The notes under the pieces: model-generated
What the model was told of the DNA's origin: nothing
The model's database searches: none
What the model saw: the letters and a program-made list of their open reading frames with translations, nothing else
In this document: positions 52,354 through 63,000 of the stretch, in pieces
How the letters are laid out: every line of letters begins with the position of its first letter
Position numbering within the stretch: the stretch's first letter is position 1
Assembly (NCBI RefSeq): GCF_009834225.1
Contig: NZ_CP047176.1
Location: 3,472,001 to 3,536,000, forward strand
Direction of reading: 5' to 3'
Origin: Rathayibacter sp. VKM Ac-2759
GTDB lineage: Bacteria; Actinomycetota; Actinomycetes; Actinomycetales; Microbacteriaceae
DNA: 64,000 bases
Position numbers and translations under genes: made by a program

Positions 52354-53702
52354 CCCCGATCCTCCCTCCCGGCCAGGACGACCAGGGTCGTGTCGTCCGA
52401 CGAGGGGCTGCCCTCGGCGAAGGCGGCGACCGTCGCGAAGACCTCCGCTCCCAGACTGGCAGGCCGCGAGCCGCGGCCGGACCGGCAGAGGTCGAGGAAC
52501 CGGTCGTAGCCGAAGAGCCGGCCCGACGGGTCCTCCTGCTCGGCCAGCCCGTCGGAGCCCAGCACGAGCACCTCCCCGCGCGAGAGCTCGACGCACGCCA
52601 CCTCGGGCACGAGACCCCGGACGACGCCCAGCGGCGGCACGGAGGGCGGCACGAACGACGCGTCGTCCCCGCCGATGCGCACGACGGGCGAGTGCCCGGC
52701 GTTGACGAGCCGGACGGTGCCGGTCGCCTCGTCGATCACGCCGACGACCAGGGTGATGAAGATCCCGATCTCGTCCAGGTGCTCGTAGAGCTCGTCCTCG
52801 ATGCGGGAGAAGACGCCGATCACCGAGGAGTCGCGGCGCGCGAGGAAGGCGATGCGGCAGGCGGCGACGGCCCGCGTCATGAGCATGGCCGCGGGCAGCC
52901 CCTTGCCGGCGACGTCGCCGACGGCGAACCAGATCGCCCCCTCCGCCTCGCCGAACACGTAGAAGTCGCCTCCGGTCAGCGAGGCCGGCACGGTCCTCGC
53001 GAAGACCTCCACCGCACTCGAGCGCGGCGGCGCCTCGTCGATCACCGACTGCGCGAGGGCGGAGGCCAGCTGGTGCTCGCGCTCGACGGCCGCCTGGCGC
53101 ACCTCGCGCTCGTGCAGCTCGGTGAAGGCGAGCATGACCCCGAGGGCCGAGACGATGGCCTCGATGAGCGGCACGTCCACGGTCGAGAACGGGCGCCCGG
53201 CGTCGCGGAAGAAGGCCGCGCGGCGGTCGCGGCCGCCGTCGGGGTCGAGGGTCCCGACGATCGCGGCCCCCGCCTCCGCCGTGCTCAGCTGCTCCCCCGT
53301 GGCGTCGGCGACCGCCGCGGCGGCGATCGCCGTGGCGGAGTCGACGGCGCGCTCGTCCCCGACCGACTGCAGGACCGCTCCCTCGTCGAGCAGGAGGACG
53401 GACCGCGCTCCCGTCAGCTCCAGCGCCTTCTCGAGGAGCAGCCGGACGGTCTGATCGCTCGCGACACCCTGCACGTTGATCTGCGCCAGAGCTCGCATCG
53501 CGAAGACGCGGTCCTGGGTGGCGATCAGCTCGTCGGTCAGCCTCCGCTGCGTCGACTCGAGGTCGGACATCCGCGCCCGCACCCGGCCGAGGGCCGCGAG
53601 AGCGGGGCTCGAGGCCGCCGCGTCCCGCGCGAGGAGGTCGAGGTCCGAGACGACGGCGGGAGCCGCGGGAGCGCCGGCACGGAGCGGGACGGGCTCGCTC
53701 AC
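52350..53702 (-). CDS. PP2C/SpoIIE-type phosphatase with GAF sensor (RsbU-like)
   Basis: 450 residues. An N-terminal linker with a coiled-coil (about 45-70) is followed by a GAF domain (70-210) and a SpoIIE/PP2C domain (about 225-447). Metal-binding motifs are GGDFYVF, GDVAGKGLPAAMLM, LVNAGHSP, GSDGL and SSDDTTLVVL. It should dephosphorylate the STAS proteins in response to a signal sensed by GAF. GTG 53702 overlaps the upstream STAS stop. Soluble and cytoplasmic. Confidence 0.88.
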   Translation of the reverse strand: MSEPVPLRAGAPAAPAVVSDLDLLARDAAASSPALAALGRVRARMSDLESTQRRLTDELIATQDRVFAMRALAQINVQGVASDQTVRLLLEKALELTGARSVLLLDEGAVLQSVGDERAVDSATAIAAAAVADATGEQLSTAEAGAAIVGTLDPDGGRDRRAAFFRDAGRPFSTVDVPLIEAIVSALGVMLAFTELHEREVRQAAVEREHQLASALAQSVIDEAPPRSSAVEVFARTVPASLTGGDFYVFGEAEGAIWFAVGDVAGKGLPAAMLMTRAVAACRIAFLARRDSSVIGVFSRIEDELYEHLDEIGIFITLVVGVIDEATGTVRLVNAGHSPVVRIGGDDASFVPPSVPPLGVVRGLVPEVACVELSRGEVLVLGSDGLAEQEDPSGRLFGYDRFLDLCRSGRGSRPASLGAEVFATVAAFAEGSPSSDDTTLVVLAGREDRG

Positions 53703-54025
53703 GGCGTCTCGGCCCCCTCCTGCTCGGCGATCCGGAACACCCCCGCGAGGTCCGTGATCTCGAGGATGACCCTGACCGGGTCGGACAGGGCGGTCAGCAC
53801 GACGGCGCCGCCCCGGGCCGCCGCCGCCTTGTGCAGTCGCACGAGCTCGGCCAGCGCCGTGGAGTCGACGAACGCCACCTGCGACAGGTCGAGCCCGAGC
53901 TCCGGCCTCTCGTCGGTGATCAGCGGCTCGACGGTGCGGCGGAACGTCGCCGCCTCGTGGGCGTCGAACCGGCCCACCAGGTGCACGGTGCTGCGGGAGG
54001 GATCGGTCTCGGTGCGGATGATCAT
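53699..54025 (-). CDS. STAS-domain protein, copy 2
   Basis: A 108-residue STAS domain with VAFVDSTALAEL (Ser55, Thr56 possible phospho-sites). It differs from copy 1 (about 30 percent alike by eye), so it may have another partner or dominate the switch. ATG 54025 overlaps the GT2 stop (ATGA). It links the glycosyltransferase genes to the phosphatase genes in one operon. Confidence 0.87.
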   Translation of the reverse strand: MIIRTETDPSRSTVHLVGRFDAHEAATFRRTVEPLITDERPELGLDLSQVAFVDSTALAELVRLHKAAAARGGAVVLTALSDPVRVILEITDLAGVFRIAEQEGAETP

Positions 54026-54864
54026 GGCTGTGCCCCCGGGTCGGTGTCGATGGTGGTGTCGCTCGGCCGTCTGCGCCCGGGCTCGCCGCGGGCGTAGGTC
54101 CCCCGCAGGTCGTTCGCGCGGATGCGCAGCAGGTCGAGCAGGAAGCGCGCGCTGACGCGGAGGGCGTGCACGGTCGAGCCCGGGGCGTCGATCCACTCGA
54201 CCGGCACCTCCTCGACCCGGTAGCCGCACCGGCCCGCGAGGTAGAGCACCTCGAGATCGAACGAGAAGCCGTCGACGACCTGGAGCTCGAAGAGGCGCCG
54301 CGCCGACTCCGCCGTGAAGAGCTTGAAGCCGCACTGGGTGTCCGCGACGGTGATGCCGAAGCCGCGGGCCACCACCAGGTGCAGCACCCTGCTGAGCACC
54401 CGCCGGGCGAGGCTCTTGCCGCTGACCGAGGCGCCGGTCGCCGCCCGCGACCCGACGACGACATCGGCGCCGTCGTCGATCCGGGCCTTCAGCCGGTCGA
54501 ACTGCTCGATGGGCGTCGACTGGTCGGCGTCGGCGAAGAGCACGAGCTCTCCGCGGGCCGCCAGCACGCCCCGGCGGACCGCGTCGCCCTTGCCGGCGTT
54601 CACGGGTGCGCGGAGGAGGCGCAGATTGGGGAAGCGCAGGTCCGCGACGAGGCTCGGGGTGGCGTCGGTGGATCCGTCGTCCGCGATGATCAGCTCCCAC
54701 GGCTCGCCGCGACCGCTCATGTGCGTCGCGATCGCGCCGATCGTGGGGAGGATCCGCCACTCCTCGTTGTAGGCGGGGACCACGACCGAGACGCGCGGTG
54801 CCTCCGCGAGCGGCGTGGTCACCCACGCGCGGTACGAGCGGTAGACCGATGAGTCCTCCGTCAC
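54022..54864 (-). CDS. Glycosyltransferase family 2 (dolichyl-phosphate-glucose synthase-like)
   Basis: 280 residues. SVVVPAYNEEWRILPTI, IADDGSTDATPSLV, LLRAPVNAGKGDAVRRGV and LFADADQSTP (DxD) are the DPG-synthase pattern, and ADTQCGFKLFTAESARRLF is the usual second motif. It would make a polyprenyl-phosphate sugar for outer-membrane-leaflet use by a GT-C enzyme. The large membrane protein at 60050 could be that consumer. GTG 54864 overlaps the flippase stop. Confidence 0.86.
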   Translation of the reverse strand: MTEDSSVYRSYRAWVTTPLAEAPRVSVVVPAYNEEWRILPTIGAIATHMSGRGEPWELIIADDGSTDATPSLVADLRFPNLRLLRAPVNAGKGDAVRRGVLAARGELVLFADADQSTPIEQFDRLKARIDDGADVVVGSRAATGASVSGKSLARRVLSRVLHLVVARGFGITVADTQCGFKLFTAESARRLFELQVVDGFSFDLEVLYLAGRCGYRVEEVPVEWIDAPGSTVHALRVSARFLLDLLRIRANDLRGTYARGEPGRRRPSDTTIDTDPGAQP

Positions 54865-56120
54865 GGGAGCACCTCCTCGAGCGAGGTGCGCCGAGAGCGC
54901 GCGACGACGGCCCTGACGGCCAGGACGAGCACGAGGACGCTCATCGCGACCGCCTGCATCGCGATGAGCGCCGTCATGTCGCGGTGCTCGATCACCAGGA
55001 GCACCGTCTGCAGCACGGCGGCGCCCAGCAGCAGCCACGACTCGGTGGTCCGCGACTGCGAGAGCCGGTAGCTGGCGACGAGATTGGCCACGGCGAACAG
55101 CGTCGTCGCGCCGGCGTAGCCCGCGAGGGGCAGGGAGAGACCGGAGTAGTCGGGCCCCAGCACGACGCCGAGCACCGGTCCGCCGACCCAGAGCGCCCCC
55201 AGTGAGCAGGCGGCTCCGATGCCGACGACGACACCGACGCCCGCGCGGAGCACGGCCGCCGAGTCGCGGCCGGCGGCCTGGCGTCGTGCGGCCTCGGGGA
55301 ACACGACGGTCGCGACCGACCAGGTCAGGAAGAAGACGGCCCGCCCGACCAGGGCGACCGCCGCGTAGATGCCCGCGTCCGTCGGGTCGAGCACCGCCTT
55401 GGCGATGAAGACGTCGCTGTTGTTCGCGATGATCTGGCCCACGAGCAGGATCGAGACGAGGGCGGCGTAGGCGCGCACCTCGCCTCGTCCGATGGACCCC
55501 GCCACCGGTCCGCCGCGGGGCCGCGCGACGGCCGCCACCACGGCGCAGGTGACGACGAACGACGCCGAGAGCGCGATCGTCGCCCCCATCACTCCGTATC
55601 CGGCCGAGACGAAGAGGACGCCGGATCCCACCCGCACCACCATCTCGATCACGAAGGAGAGCGCGAGCGGGGCGAAGAGCGAGCGCGCCTGGAGGACGCC
55701 GCGCCCCACGGCCTGCACGAGCCAGAACGGGACTCCGGCACCGAGCACGACGAACGGCCAGGGCGAGGCCGTCCGGAACAGCGTCGACCAGAACTCGGCG
55801 CCGAACGCGAGCACGGCGCCGGCGCCGAGGCCCGAGACGAGCGCGATCCGCCGCAGCCGACGGGCGAGCCGATCGGAGTCGCCGGAGTGGCCGAGCTCGT
55901 CGGCCCGCGCCACGAACCGCGCGGCGACGAGCTGGAGGCACAGCGCGATCGAGGTCAGGCTGAACAGGAAGGTGACCATGAGGTTCGCGTCCGCGAACTC
56001 CGCCGGAGTGAGCACCCTGCCGAGGAAGAGGTTGAGCGCGTAGTTGCCCGCGTTCGCGAGGAGCATCGCGGCCGAGAGCGCCGAGGCTCCGCGGAGCAGC
56101 CGGCGCGCGGGCGCGTTCAC
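54861..56120 (-). CDS. Polysaccharide flippase, MOP superfamily (Wzx-like)
   Basis: 419 residues with about 12-14 hydrophobic segments. LGRVLTPAEFADANLMVTFLF and NNSDVFIAKAVLDPTDAGIYAAV are typical of the family. It probably exports a lipid-linked intermediate of the second polysaccharide locus. GTG 56120 overlaps the GT4 stop (GTGA) and its stop overlaps the GT2 start. A second flippase for the first locus is at 27406. Confidence 0.85.
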   Translation of the reverse strand: MNAPARRLLRGASALSAAMLLANAGNYALNLFLGRVLTPAEFADANLMVTFLFSLTSIALCLQLVAARFVARADELGHSGDSDRLARRLRRIALVSGLGAGAVLAFGAEFWSTLFRTASPWPFVVLGAGVPFWLVQAVGRGVLQARSLFAPLALSFVIEMVVRVGSGVLFVSAGYGVMGATIALSASFVVTCAVVAAVARPRGGPVAGSIGRGEVRAYAALVSILLVGQIIANNSDVFIAKAVLDPTDAGIYAAVALVGRAVFFLTWSVATVVFPEAARRQAAGRDSAAVLRAGVGVVVGIGAACSLGALWVGGPVLGVVLGPDYSGLSLPLAGYAGATTLFAVANLVASYRLSQSRTTESWLLLGAAVLQTVLLVIEHRDMTALIAMQAVAMSVLVLVLAVRAVVARSRRTSLEEVLP

Positions 56121-57466
56121 CGATGCCTCCGCCGCGCGATGATCCGCTCGAGGTGGGCGACGTGCCACTGCACGACCTCGGACATCGGGATCCCGGTCGC
56201 GGCGTCGAGGTTCCGCCTCCCCAGGGCGTCCCGGAGGTCGGAGTCCTCGAGCACCTCGGCGAGCGCGTCGGCGAGGCTCGCGGGATCGCCGGGCTCGAAG
56301 TAGACCCCGCGGAAGCCCTCCTCCTCGATGATGTCGACGAGGTCGCCGATCCTCGGCAGCACGGCGGCCCGCCCGTACTCCCCGGCCTGGTGGAGCACGC
56401 CGGAGCTGCCGGTCGTCGAGGTGTAGGGGAACGCGACGACGCTCGCCGAGAGGAACAGCGGGCCGATCTCCTCCTCGGCGATGTAGCCGGGCAGCTCGAG
56501 TCCCGGGACGGACGCGTAGCGCTCGGCCACCGCGCTCATGTAGCCCGCGGAGTTCGGCGAGTCGGTGCCGGCGATCACCAGCCGGATGTCGTCGACGCCC
56601 CGCTCGAGCAGCAGCTCGTAGGCCGCGACGAGCACGTCGACCGTCTTGTAGGTGCCCCACTTGCCGAAGGCGAGGATCCTCCGCGGTCCGGGCGGCGGGG
56701 CGGAGGAGGGCAGCGGCACGTCCTCGAAGCTCCCGTGCGGGGCGAGGATCGCGTTCTGCGCGCCGTAGCTCGCGCGCACGAAGTCGACGTAGCGCGGGAT
56801 GGTCAGCGCGACCAGGTCCGCTCGGAGCAGGGCCCGCGTGAGCACCCGGCCGGCGAGGGTCATCAGTCGCGCGGTGGACTTCGAGCCCGCGAAGCCCGCG
56901 TCCTCCATGTCGACGTTGTCGGCGAGGTTGTGCAGGACCACGAGCGTCGGCACGCGGAGCGCCGTCAGCACGGCCGGGACGAGGAGCCCGAGCGCCCCGG
57001 GGACGCGCCGGTCGCCGAAGGTCGCGAACTGCAGGTTCAGGACGACCGCGTCGGGGCGCGTCCGGAGGACCTCCCGCGGCACGCTCACGAGGTTCGCCGG
57101 GGAGTTGAAGCGCCAGCACGGGCGCACCACGGTCTTCTCGAGTGGGTCGGGCTCGCCGGCGTCGGTGACGTCGCAGTACACGATCACCTCGGCGACCTCC
57201 TCGAGGCGCGAGAGGTGCTTGACCAGGTGGTGGCCGAACTCGTTCAGGCTGTTGCGGCCGGGCGGCATCGCCGTCACGACGCCGAGCCGCAGCCCGCCGG
57301 GACGCGGCGCGGATCGCCCGTCTCCCGTCGCAGATCGCCCTGTGCGCATGCCCGTGCCCTCGGCCTCGACCGAGCGGCCGTCGATGGGGCCGCGGCCGTC
57401 CGGCACCGCGTACGTCGACGATCCAGGAATCCGGAGGCGGCGGTCTCGCGATGTGACGCCGAGCAT
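56117..57466 (-). CDS. Glycosyltransferase family 4, first gene of the signalling-polysaccharide operon
   Basis: 449 residues. The GT-B fold begins at GLRLGVVTAMPPGRNSLNEFG (near 60). The donor part has RRILAFGKWGTYKTVDVLV and VVAFPYTSTTGSSGVLHQAGEYG. ATG 57466 gives an Arg-rich lead of about 55 residues; an internal ATG near 57349 is a plausible shorter start. Promoter expected in the 131-base divergent gap before the histidine kinase at 57598. Confidence 0.83.
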   Translation of the reverse strand: MLGVTSRDRRLRIPGSSTYAVPDGRGPIDGRSVEAEGTGMRTGRSATGDGRSAPRPGGLRLGVVTAMPPGRNSLNEFGHHLVKHLSRLEEVAEVIVYCDVTDAGEPDPLEKTVVRPCWRFNSPANLVSVPREVLRTRPDAVVLNLQFATFGDRRVPGALGLLVPAVLTALRVPTLVVLHNLADNVDMEDAGFAGSKSTARLMTLAGRVLTRALLRADLVALTIPRYVDFVRASYGAQNAILAPHGSFEDVPLPSSAPPPGPRRILAFGKWGTYKTVDVLVAAYELLLERGVDDIRLVIAGTDSPNSAGYMSAVAERYASVPGLELPGYIAEEEIGPLFLSASVVAFPYTSTTGSSGVLHQAGEYGRAAVLPRIGDLVDIIEEEGFRGVYFEPGDPASLADALAEVLEDSDLRDALGRRNLDAATGIPMSEVVQWHVAHLERIIARRRHR

Positions 57467-57597
57467 AGACCCGCCCTCACCGCCGGTTCCAGGGTCGTCC
57501 GGCCCGAGCGTTGACCGCGGCCCCCGCGTCCTGCACTATGGCGACACCGACCAGCCCTCGGCGGAGTCGGAGCACGGACCGGAGCGGGACGGTGGCT

Positions 57598-60063
57598 ATG
57601 CACAGGGTCTGGTCGATCGCCCTGGAGACCCGGTCGCGCCCCGTCGCCGCCGCCTTCGCCGGTCTGCTGGCGCTCCTCGCGGTCGACGCGGTGACGCTCG
57701 CCGTGCTCCCCTCCGACTCCGCGGCCTACTGGTGGTTCGTCAGCGTCTACCTCGGCGTCGAGGCCGCAGCGGCCCTCCTGATCGCCCTGCGGGTCGTGAG
57801 GGTGCGCCGCGAACGGCTCGCCTGGGCGCTCCTCTCCCTCGCCTTCGTCTGGCTGATGGCCGCGGACGCCGTGGAGTCGATCTCGGCCGGCCCCGGCGGC
57901 ACGCAGCCCAACAGTCTCGTCTCGCAGATCCTCTACGGCGGGTTCGCGGTCTGCATGTTCGTCGGGCTCGGGCTCCTCGTGCGCGCTCGGGTCGCGCGCG
58001 TCTCGGCATCGGTCTGGCTCGACGGGACCATCGCCGCGCTGGGTCTGTTCGCCGTCTCGACGTCGTTCACGCTCACCCACGGCGAGACGCTGTCGGGGCC
58101 GGAGATCATCGAGCTGCTCTACCCCGCGATCCCGCTGCTGTTCGTCGCCCTTCTGATCGGAGCACTGACGGCGCTCGACCGGCGACCGAGCCCCGCCTGG
58201 TACCTCCTGGTGGCGGCGGCCCTCGTGATGACGGTCTCGAACGTCGTCACGAACCCGGAGATGGCCTCGGGGACCTACGCCTTCGGGAACCCGTACGACG
58301 TGATGTGGCCGCTCGCCGCCGTCCTCGTCGCCGCTGCCGCGTGGGTGTCGCCGACGCCTCCTCCGCCGGGCGACTCCCGTGTGGGCGGGCTGGTCTTCTT
58401 CCCCGCGGGCTTCTCGGTCGCCGCGCTCGTCGTCCTCCTCGTCGACGACGGAGCGGCGAGGGGAGCCTCCTCCCTGTTCGCCGCCGGCACCCTCGCCGCG
58501 AGCACGCTCCGCCTGCTGCTCACCGTCGCCGACGCCGAGCGGCTGCGGCACCGCCAGGTGCAGCTGAACCGCAGCCTCGCCCAGGCGCGCGACGAGGCCG
58601 TCGCGGCGGCGTCGGCGAGGAGCGTCTTCGTGGCCACCATGAGCCACGAGATCAGGACACCGCTGAACGCGGTGCTCGGGATGAACGAGCTGCTGCTCGG
58701 GACGCGGCTCGACGCGGTGCAGCGCGAGTACGCCGAGAGGGCGGCGTCGAGCGGATCGCTCCTGCTCGACCTCATCACCGACATCCTCGACTTCTCGAAG
58801 ATCGAGGCCGGCGCACTCGAGATCGAGCGCCGCGCCTTCGATCTGCGCCGTCTCGTCGCCGGCAGCGCGACCGTGCTCCTGCACGCGGCCGAGAGCAAGG
58901 GGCTGCCGATCGACGTGCGGATCGACGACGACTGCCCGCCATGGGTGCTCGGCGACGCGACCCGCCTCCGGCAGGTGCTGGTCAACCTCCTCGGCAACGC
59001 CGTCAAGTTCACCGACGCCGGAGGCGTCGTCCTCCGCGTGCGGCAGGCGGGGCCGGGCGTCACGGCCTTCGAGATCACCGACACGGGGACCGGCATCGCG
59101 GAGGACCAGCTCGACCGGCTGTTCGAGCCCTTCGCACAGGCGGACGAGTCGATCACCCGGACCCACGGCGGGACAGGGCTGGGGCTGACGATCTGCCGGT
59201 CGCTGGTCGAGCTGATGGGCGGCCGGATCACGGTGGAGAGCACTCTCGGGTCGGGCTCCCGATTCCGGTTCGAGCTCCCCCTCGCTCCCGCGACCGCTCC
59301 GGAGCACACCTCCGCCGACCGAGCGGCGCGCTCGGACGCCGGCGCTCCCGCGACGACGGCTCTGCGGGTCCTCGTCGTCGAGGACAACGCGGCGCTCCGC
59401 CTGCTCTCGACCCGGCTGGTCGCCGCCCTCGGGCACGACGTGGAGAGCGTCGTCGACGGGGCGGAGGCCGTGGCGGCGGCCGCGCGCACGTCGTACGACG
59501 TGGTCCTGATGGACGTGCACATGCCGGTCCTCGACGGGCTCGAGGCCACGCGCCGGATCAGGGCCGCCGCCGGACCCCAGCCCCGCATCGTCGGCCTGAC
59601 CGCCGGCACCTCCGCCCGCGACCGCGACGACTGCGCCGAGGCCGGCATGGACGACTTCGTCGCCAAGCCCTTCACCTCCGAGGACCTGCGTCGGGCGTTC
59701 GCGGCTCTCGACGGACTCGAGCCCGCGGGCGAGGCCGCCGCCCGCGCCTTCAGCAGGCTCGACGAGCTGGGCGAGGACGCGCGGGCGGAGGTGCTCCAGG
59801 CCTTCGTGGAGCAGTCGACGCACGACCGCGCCAGGCTCGTCCGGGCCCTGGCCGGAGGCGACGCGACGACCCTCCGCTTCATCGCCCACCGGCTGCGCGG
59901 CGCGAGCCTCGCTCTCGGAGCGGACGAGCTGGCCGAGGCGTGCCGTCCGATCGAGACGGCCGCGCCGGACGCGGTCCTCGATCCGGCTCTGCACCGCCGC
60001 CTGCTCGAGGCGCTCGACTCCGCTCTGGAACGGATCGCGGAGGAGGACCGTGCCCGGCCGTGA
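57598..60063 (+). CDS. Membrane hybrid histidine kinase with receiver and HPt domains
   Basis: 821 residues. Residues 1-310 hold about nine membrane segments. HisKA has H350 in MSHEIRTPLN; HATPase has NLLGNAVKFT and THGGTGLGL (about 455-560). The receiver has D639 in LMDVHMPVLDG and K690 in AKPF. The C-terminal HPt has H764 in AHRLRGASLALG. It is a complete internal phosphorelay that can pass phosphate to the stand-alone receiver at 51226. ATG 57598 or GTG 57592. Divergent from the polysaccharide-switch operon. Confidence 0.88.
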   Translation: MHRVWSIALETRSRPVAAAFAGLLALLAVDAVTLAVLPSDSAAYWWFVSVYLGVEAAAALLIALRVVRVRRERLAWALLSLAFVWLMAADAVESISAGPGGTQPNSLVSQILYGGFAVCMFVGLGLLVRARVARVSASVWLDGTIAALGLFAVSTSFTLTHGETLSGPEIIELLYPAIPLLFVALLIGALTALDRRPSPAWYLLVAAALVMTVSNVVTNPEMASGTYAFGNPYDVMWPLAAVLVAAAAWVSPTPPPPGDSRVGGLVFFPAGFSVAALVVLLVDDGAARGASSLFAAGTLAASTLRLLLTVADAERLRHRQVQLNRSLAQARDEAVAAASARSVFVATMSHEIRTPLNAVLGMNELLLGTRLDAVQREYAERAASSGSLLLDLITDILDFSKIEAGALEIERRAFDLRRLVAGSATVLLHAAESKGLPIDVRIDDDCPPWVLGDATRLRQVLVNLLGNAVKFTDAGGVVLRVRQAGPGVTAFEITDTGTGIAEDQLDRLFEPFAQADESITRTHGGTGLGLTICRSLVELMGGRITVESTLGSGSRFRFELPLAPATAPEHTSADRAARSDAGAPATTALRVLVVEDNAALRLLSTRLVAALGHDVESVVDGAEAVAAAARTSYDVVLMDVHMPVLDGLEATRRIRAAAGPQPRIVGLTAGTSARDRDDCAEAGMDDFVAKPFTSEDLRRAFAALDGLEPAGEAAARAFSRLDELGEDARAEVLQAFVEQSTHDRARLVRALAGGDATTLRFIAHRLRGASLALGADELAEACRPIETAAPDAVLDPALHRRLLEALDSALERIAEEDRARP

Positions 60064-63000
60064 GCGGGCGCCCGGGGCCACCGGTCCCTCCACCCGCACC
60101 ATCAGCCTCGTCGCCGGCGCGGTCTTCTACGCCGGCTCCCTCGTCATCTTCCGCGAGGTCCTCACGGCGATCCCGTCGGTCCTGAACGGCGACGCGGTCA
60201 TCGCCGGCGACGAGCTGGTCCCCTTCTTCAACTGGCGCAGCCAGCTGCTCGATCAGGCGGCCGGGCAGTTCAACGAGCTGGTGAACGGCTACGAGTTCCG
60301 CGTCCGCTACGCCTTCCTCACCACGTGGCTGCGCTACTACACCGTGCTGCCCTTCGCGATCCTGCTGGTGATCCCGACGCTCTTCTGGGTGGCGTACCTG
60401 GCCGTCGCGCGCTTCATGGACAGGGTCTTCACGAGCCTGTCGTCGCAGGCGATCCACCTGGCGACGTTCTTCCCGGTCGCGCTGATCTACCTGATCATGG
60501 TGTACGCCAAGATCACCCACTTCTACACGCTGATCCTCGGGCTCGTCCTGATGACGCTGTCGGCCCTGTGGATGCTGCACGCGCTGCTGTTCGCCGGCGA
60601 GCGGTGGAAGCGCTGGATGGTCGCGTCGAGCCTCGCCACCCTGCTGAACCCGGCGATCCACTACCTGATCCTCTTCAGCCTCTTCTTCGCGCTGACCGTG
60701 GTGACCCTCCTGATCGGCGAGATCGGCCGCTGGGTGCGGACGGGGGGAACGGCCGCCGTGCGGCGCCTCCCCCACCGCGTGGCCACGCTGGCGCTCGAGC
60801 GGGGCCGGCTGCGGCGCCTGCGCGCCTGGTTCGGCCGCCTCCCCGCGACCACGACGGGCCGCTCGGTGCTCGCACTCGCGATGTACGCGCTGGTCACCCT
60901 GATCCCGTACGCCCTGTTCGTGAAGTACGTGGCGCTGGCCGGAGTGACCAACCTCTCCGACACGGTCCCCGGCGACTTCTACTTCATCCAGGACGCCTCG
61001 GTGTCGTGGCTGCACGAGCTGTCGTGGGACCTCGCGGGCATCACCGACAAGATCCTCTTCGGCGACTACCTGGCCAAGGTGCCGCGGTACCCCGATGCGC
61101 TCTACACGGTGCTCCTGTTCGTGCCGCTCGCCGTGCCGGGCGTGCGGCGCCGCCTCTTCCCGACCCGCGCCCACCGCCAGCTGCTCGGAGTGATCACGGT
61201 CGCGATCGCCTTCGCCCTCTGGGCGACGATCGGGTACGGCGAGCCGCTGTGGTTCCCGACGTTCCACCGCACCCTCGCCGCGCTGGCGATCACCGCGAAC
61301 GAGAGCCACTCGAGCATCGGGAACCTCGTGGTGACCGGCGCGGCGACGGTCGTGCAGATCCTGCGCTTCCCGCACCGGTTCCAGCTGATCCTCTTCATGC
61401 TGGCGCCGCTCGTGATGTCGCTGACCCTCGCGCTGCTGATCGACGTCGTCGGCGCGCGCTGGGGCCGACCGGCCGCGGCTCGCACCGGAGGACCCCGACG
61501 CCGGCCGGTGCGACGGGCCCCCGCGACCGGCGCCCGGGTCGCCCGGTCGCGCGCCCGCAGCGTCGTGCTCGCGAAGCTCCTCGCCACCGCGTGCATCGGC
61601 GCCGTGTTCTTCACCCCGTTCTGGTCGAACGACCCGTACCGCACCGTCTTCGGATCCGGCAGCATGGCCGGCTTCCTCGCCCCGTTCCCCCTGAACGACC
61701 TCAAGGCCCTCAAGCACGAGCTCAACTCCCTGCCCGAGGGCAGGACCGTCGTGCTGCCCCCGACCGAGACGGCGAAGCTGGTCGCCGACGAGAACGGCGT
61801 CGACCACAAGTTCATCGACAAGTTCTTCATCTACTACCTCGACAAGCCGAGCTACTACTACGGGCTCACCGGCGACGTGAAGAACAAGTTCGCGTTCTTC
61901 CTGATCCTCCGCGGCCTCTACTACCAGCAGGACTGGTGGATCAACGAGGCCCGCAACATCGGCATCCAGTACATCGTCGTGAACCGGCGCATCCACTCCA
62001 ACAACGGCGTCGGTGCGGAGTACCTGCCGGACGTCGAGAGCTACGTCGAGCCCGCGCTGGCACGCCTCACCGACTCCGTCGCCCTCCGCTTCGAGAACAG
62101 CAGCTACGCCCTCTACGAGATCACGGACCAGCCGAAGGCCGATCGCGAGACGCTGCTGGTCGACTCGAGCTGGAAGAGCTACCTCGACCTGGTCTTCAGC
62201 CGCCGCGATCTGAGCCGCTGCTACCGGTTCGAGTACACCCCCTACTTCGACCCGGCCTCCGTCGAGCCGGGCGAGACCGTGCACCTCCTGACCGACGACG
62301 AGCAGACGTCGGCGCTCGACCTCTACCTCCTCGAGCATCCGGAGGCGGTCTCGGGGCCGGATACGCGGATGTTCGCGTTCAACCCCGACGTCGTGGCCTC
62401 GAACTACTACCTCTCGCCGATGTTCCGGTCGTTCCTGCTCTTCTCGACGACCAAGTGGAACCGGACCGAGATGATCACGCCGGGGGTCTTCGGGACGCTC
62501 AGGGGCTCCTTCATCGGCGTCCCGCGGGCGACGGAGTTCAGCGTCTCGGTGACGGTCGCCGAGCCCGGGAGGTACCGCGTCCTGATGCGCACGGCCGACA
62601 CCGTCAACGCGCTCCGCATCACCTCGCCGTCGCTCGGCTACGACCGGACCGTCGAGCTGCGCTCGCCGCCCGAGAACGTCCAGCTCTTCCCCGCGGAGAC
62701 CGTCTACGACACCGACCGCGTCGCCGTCGACGCCTCGAGCCTGTCGGTCGCCGATCTCGAGCGCGCCATCCCCGACGAGCTGGTCGCGGTGAACTCCGGC
62801 TACAGCTTCCAGGACCTCGGAGTCGTCGACGCCGACGCCGGCACCCACACCTTCTCGATCGACAAGTCCGACAGCAACCCGATGCTCTTCGAGGGCATGA
62901 TGCTGGTGCCCGAGGACGTCTACCGGAGCCTGTCCCTGCCGGCCGGGGTCGAGACGATCACCGACCCCGACACCCTCGAGTGCTCCGAGCGCACGGCGAG

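Noticed and set aside
57274..60102. Minus-strand open frame opposite the histidine kinase
   Set aside because: The plus strand encodes all kinase motifs; the antisense translation has none.
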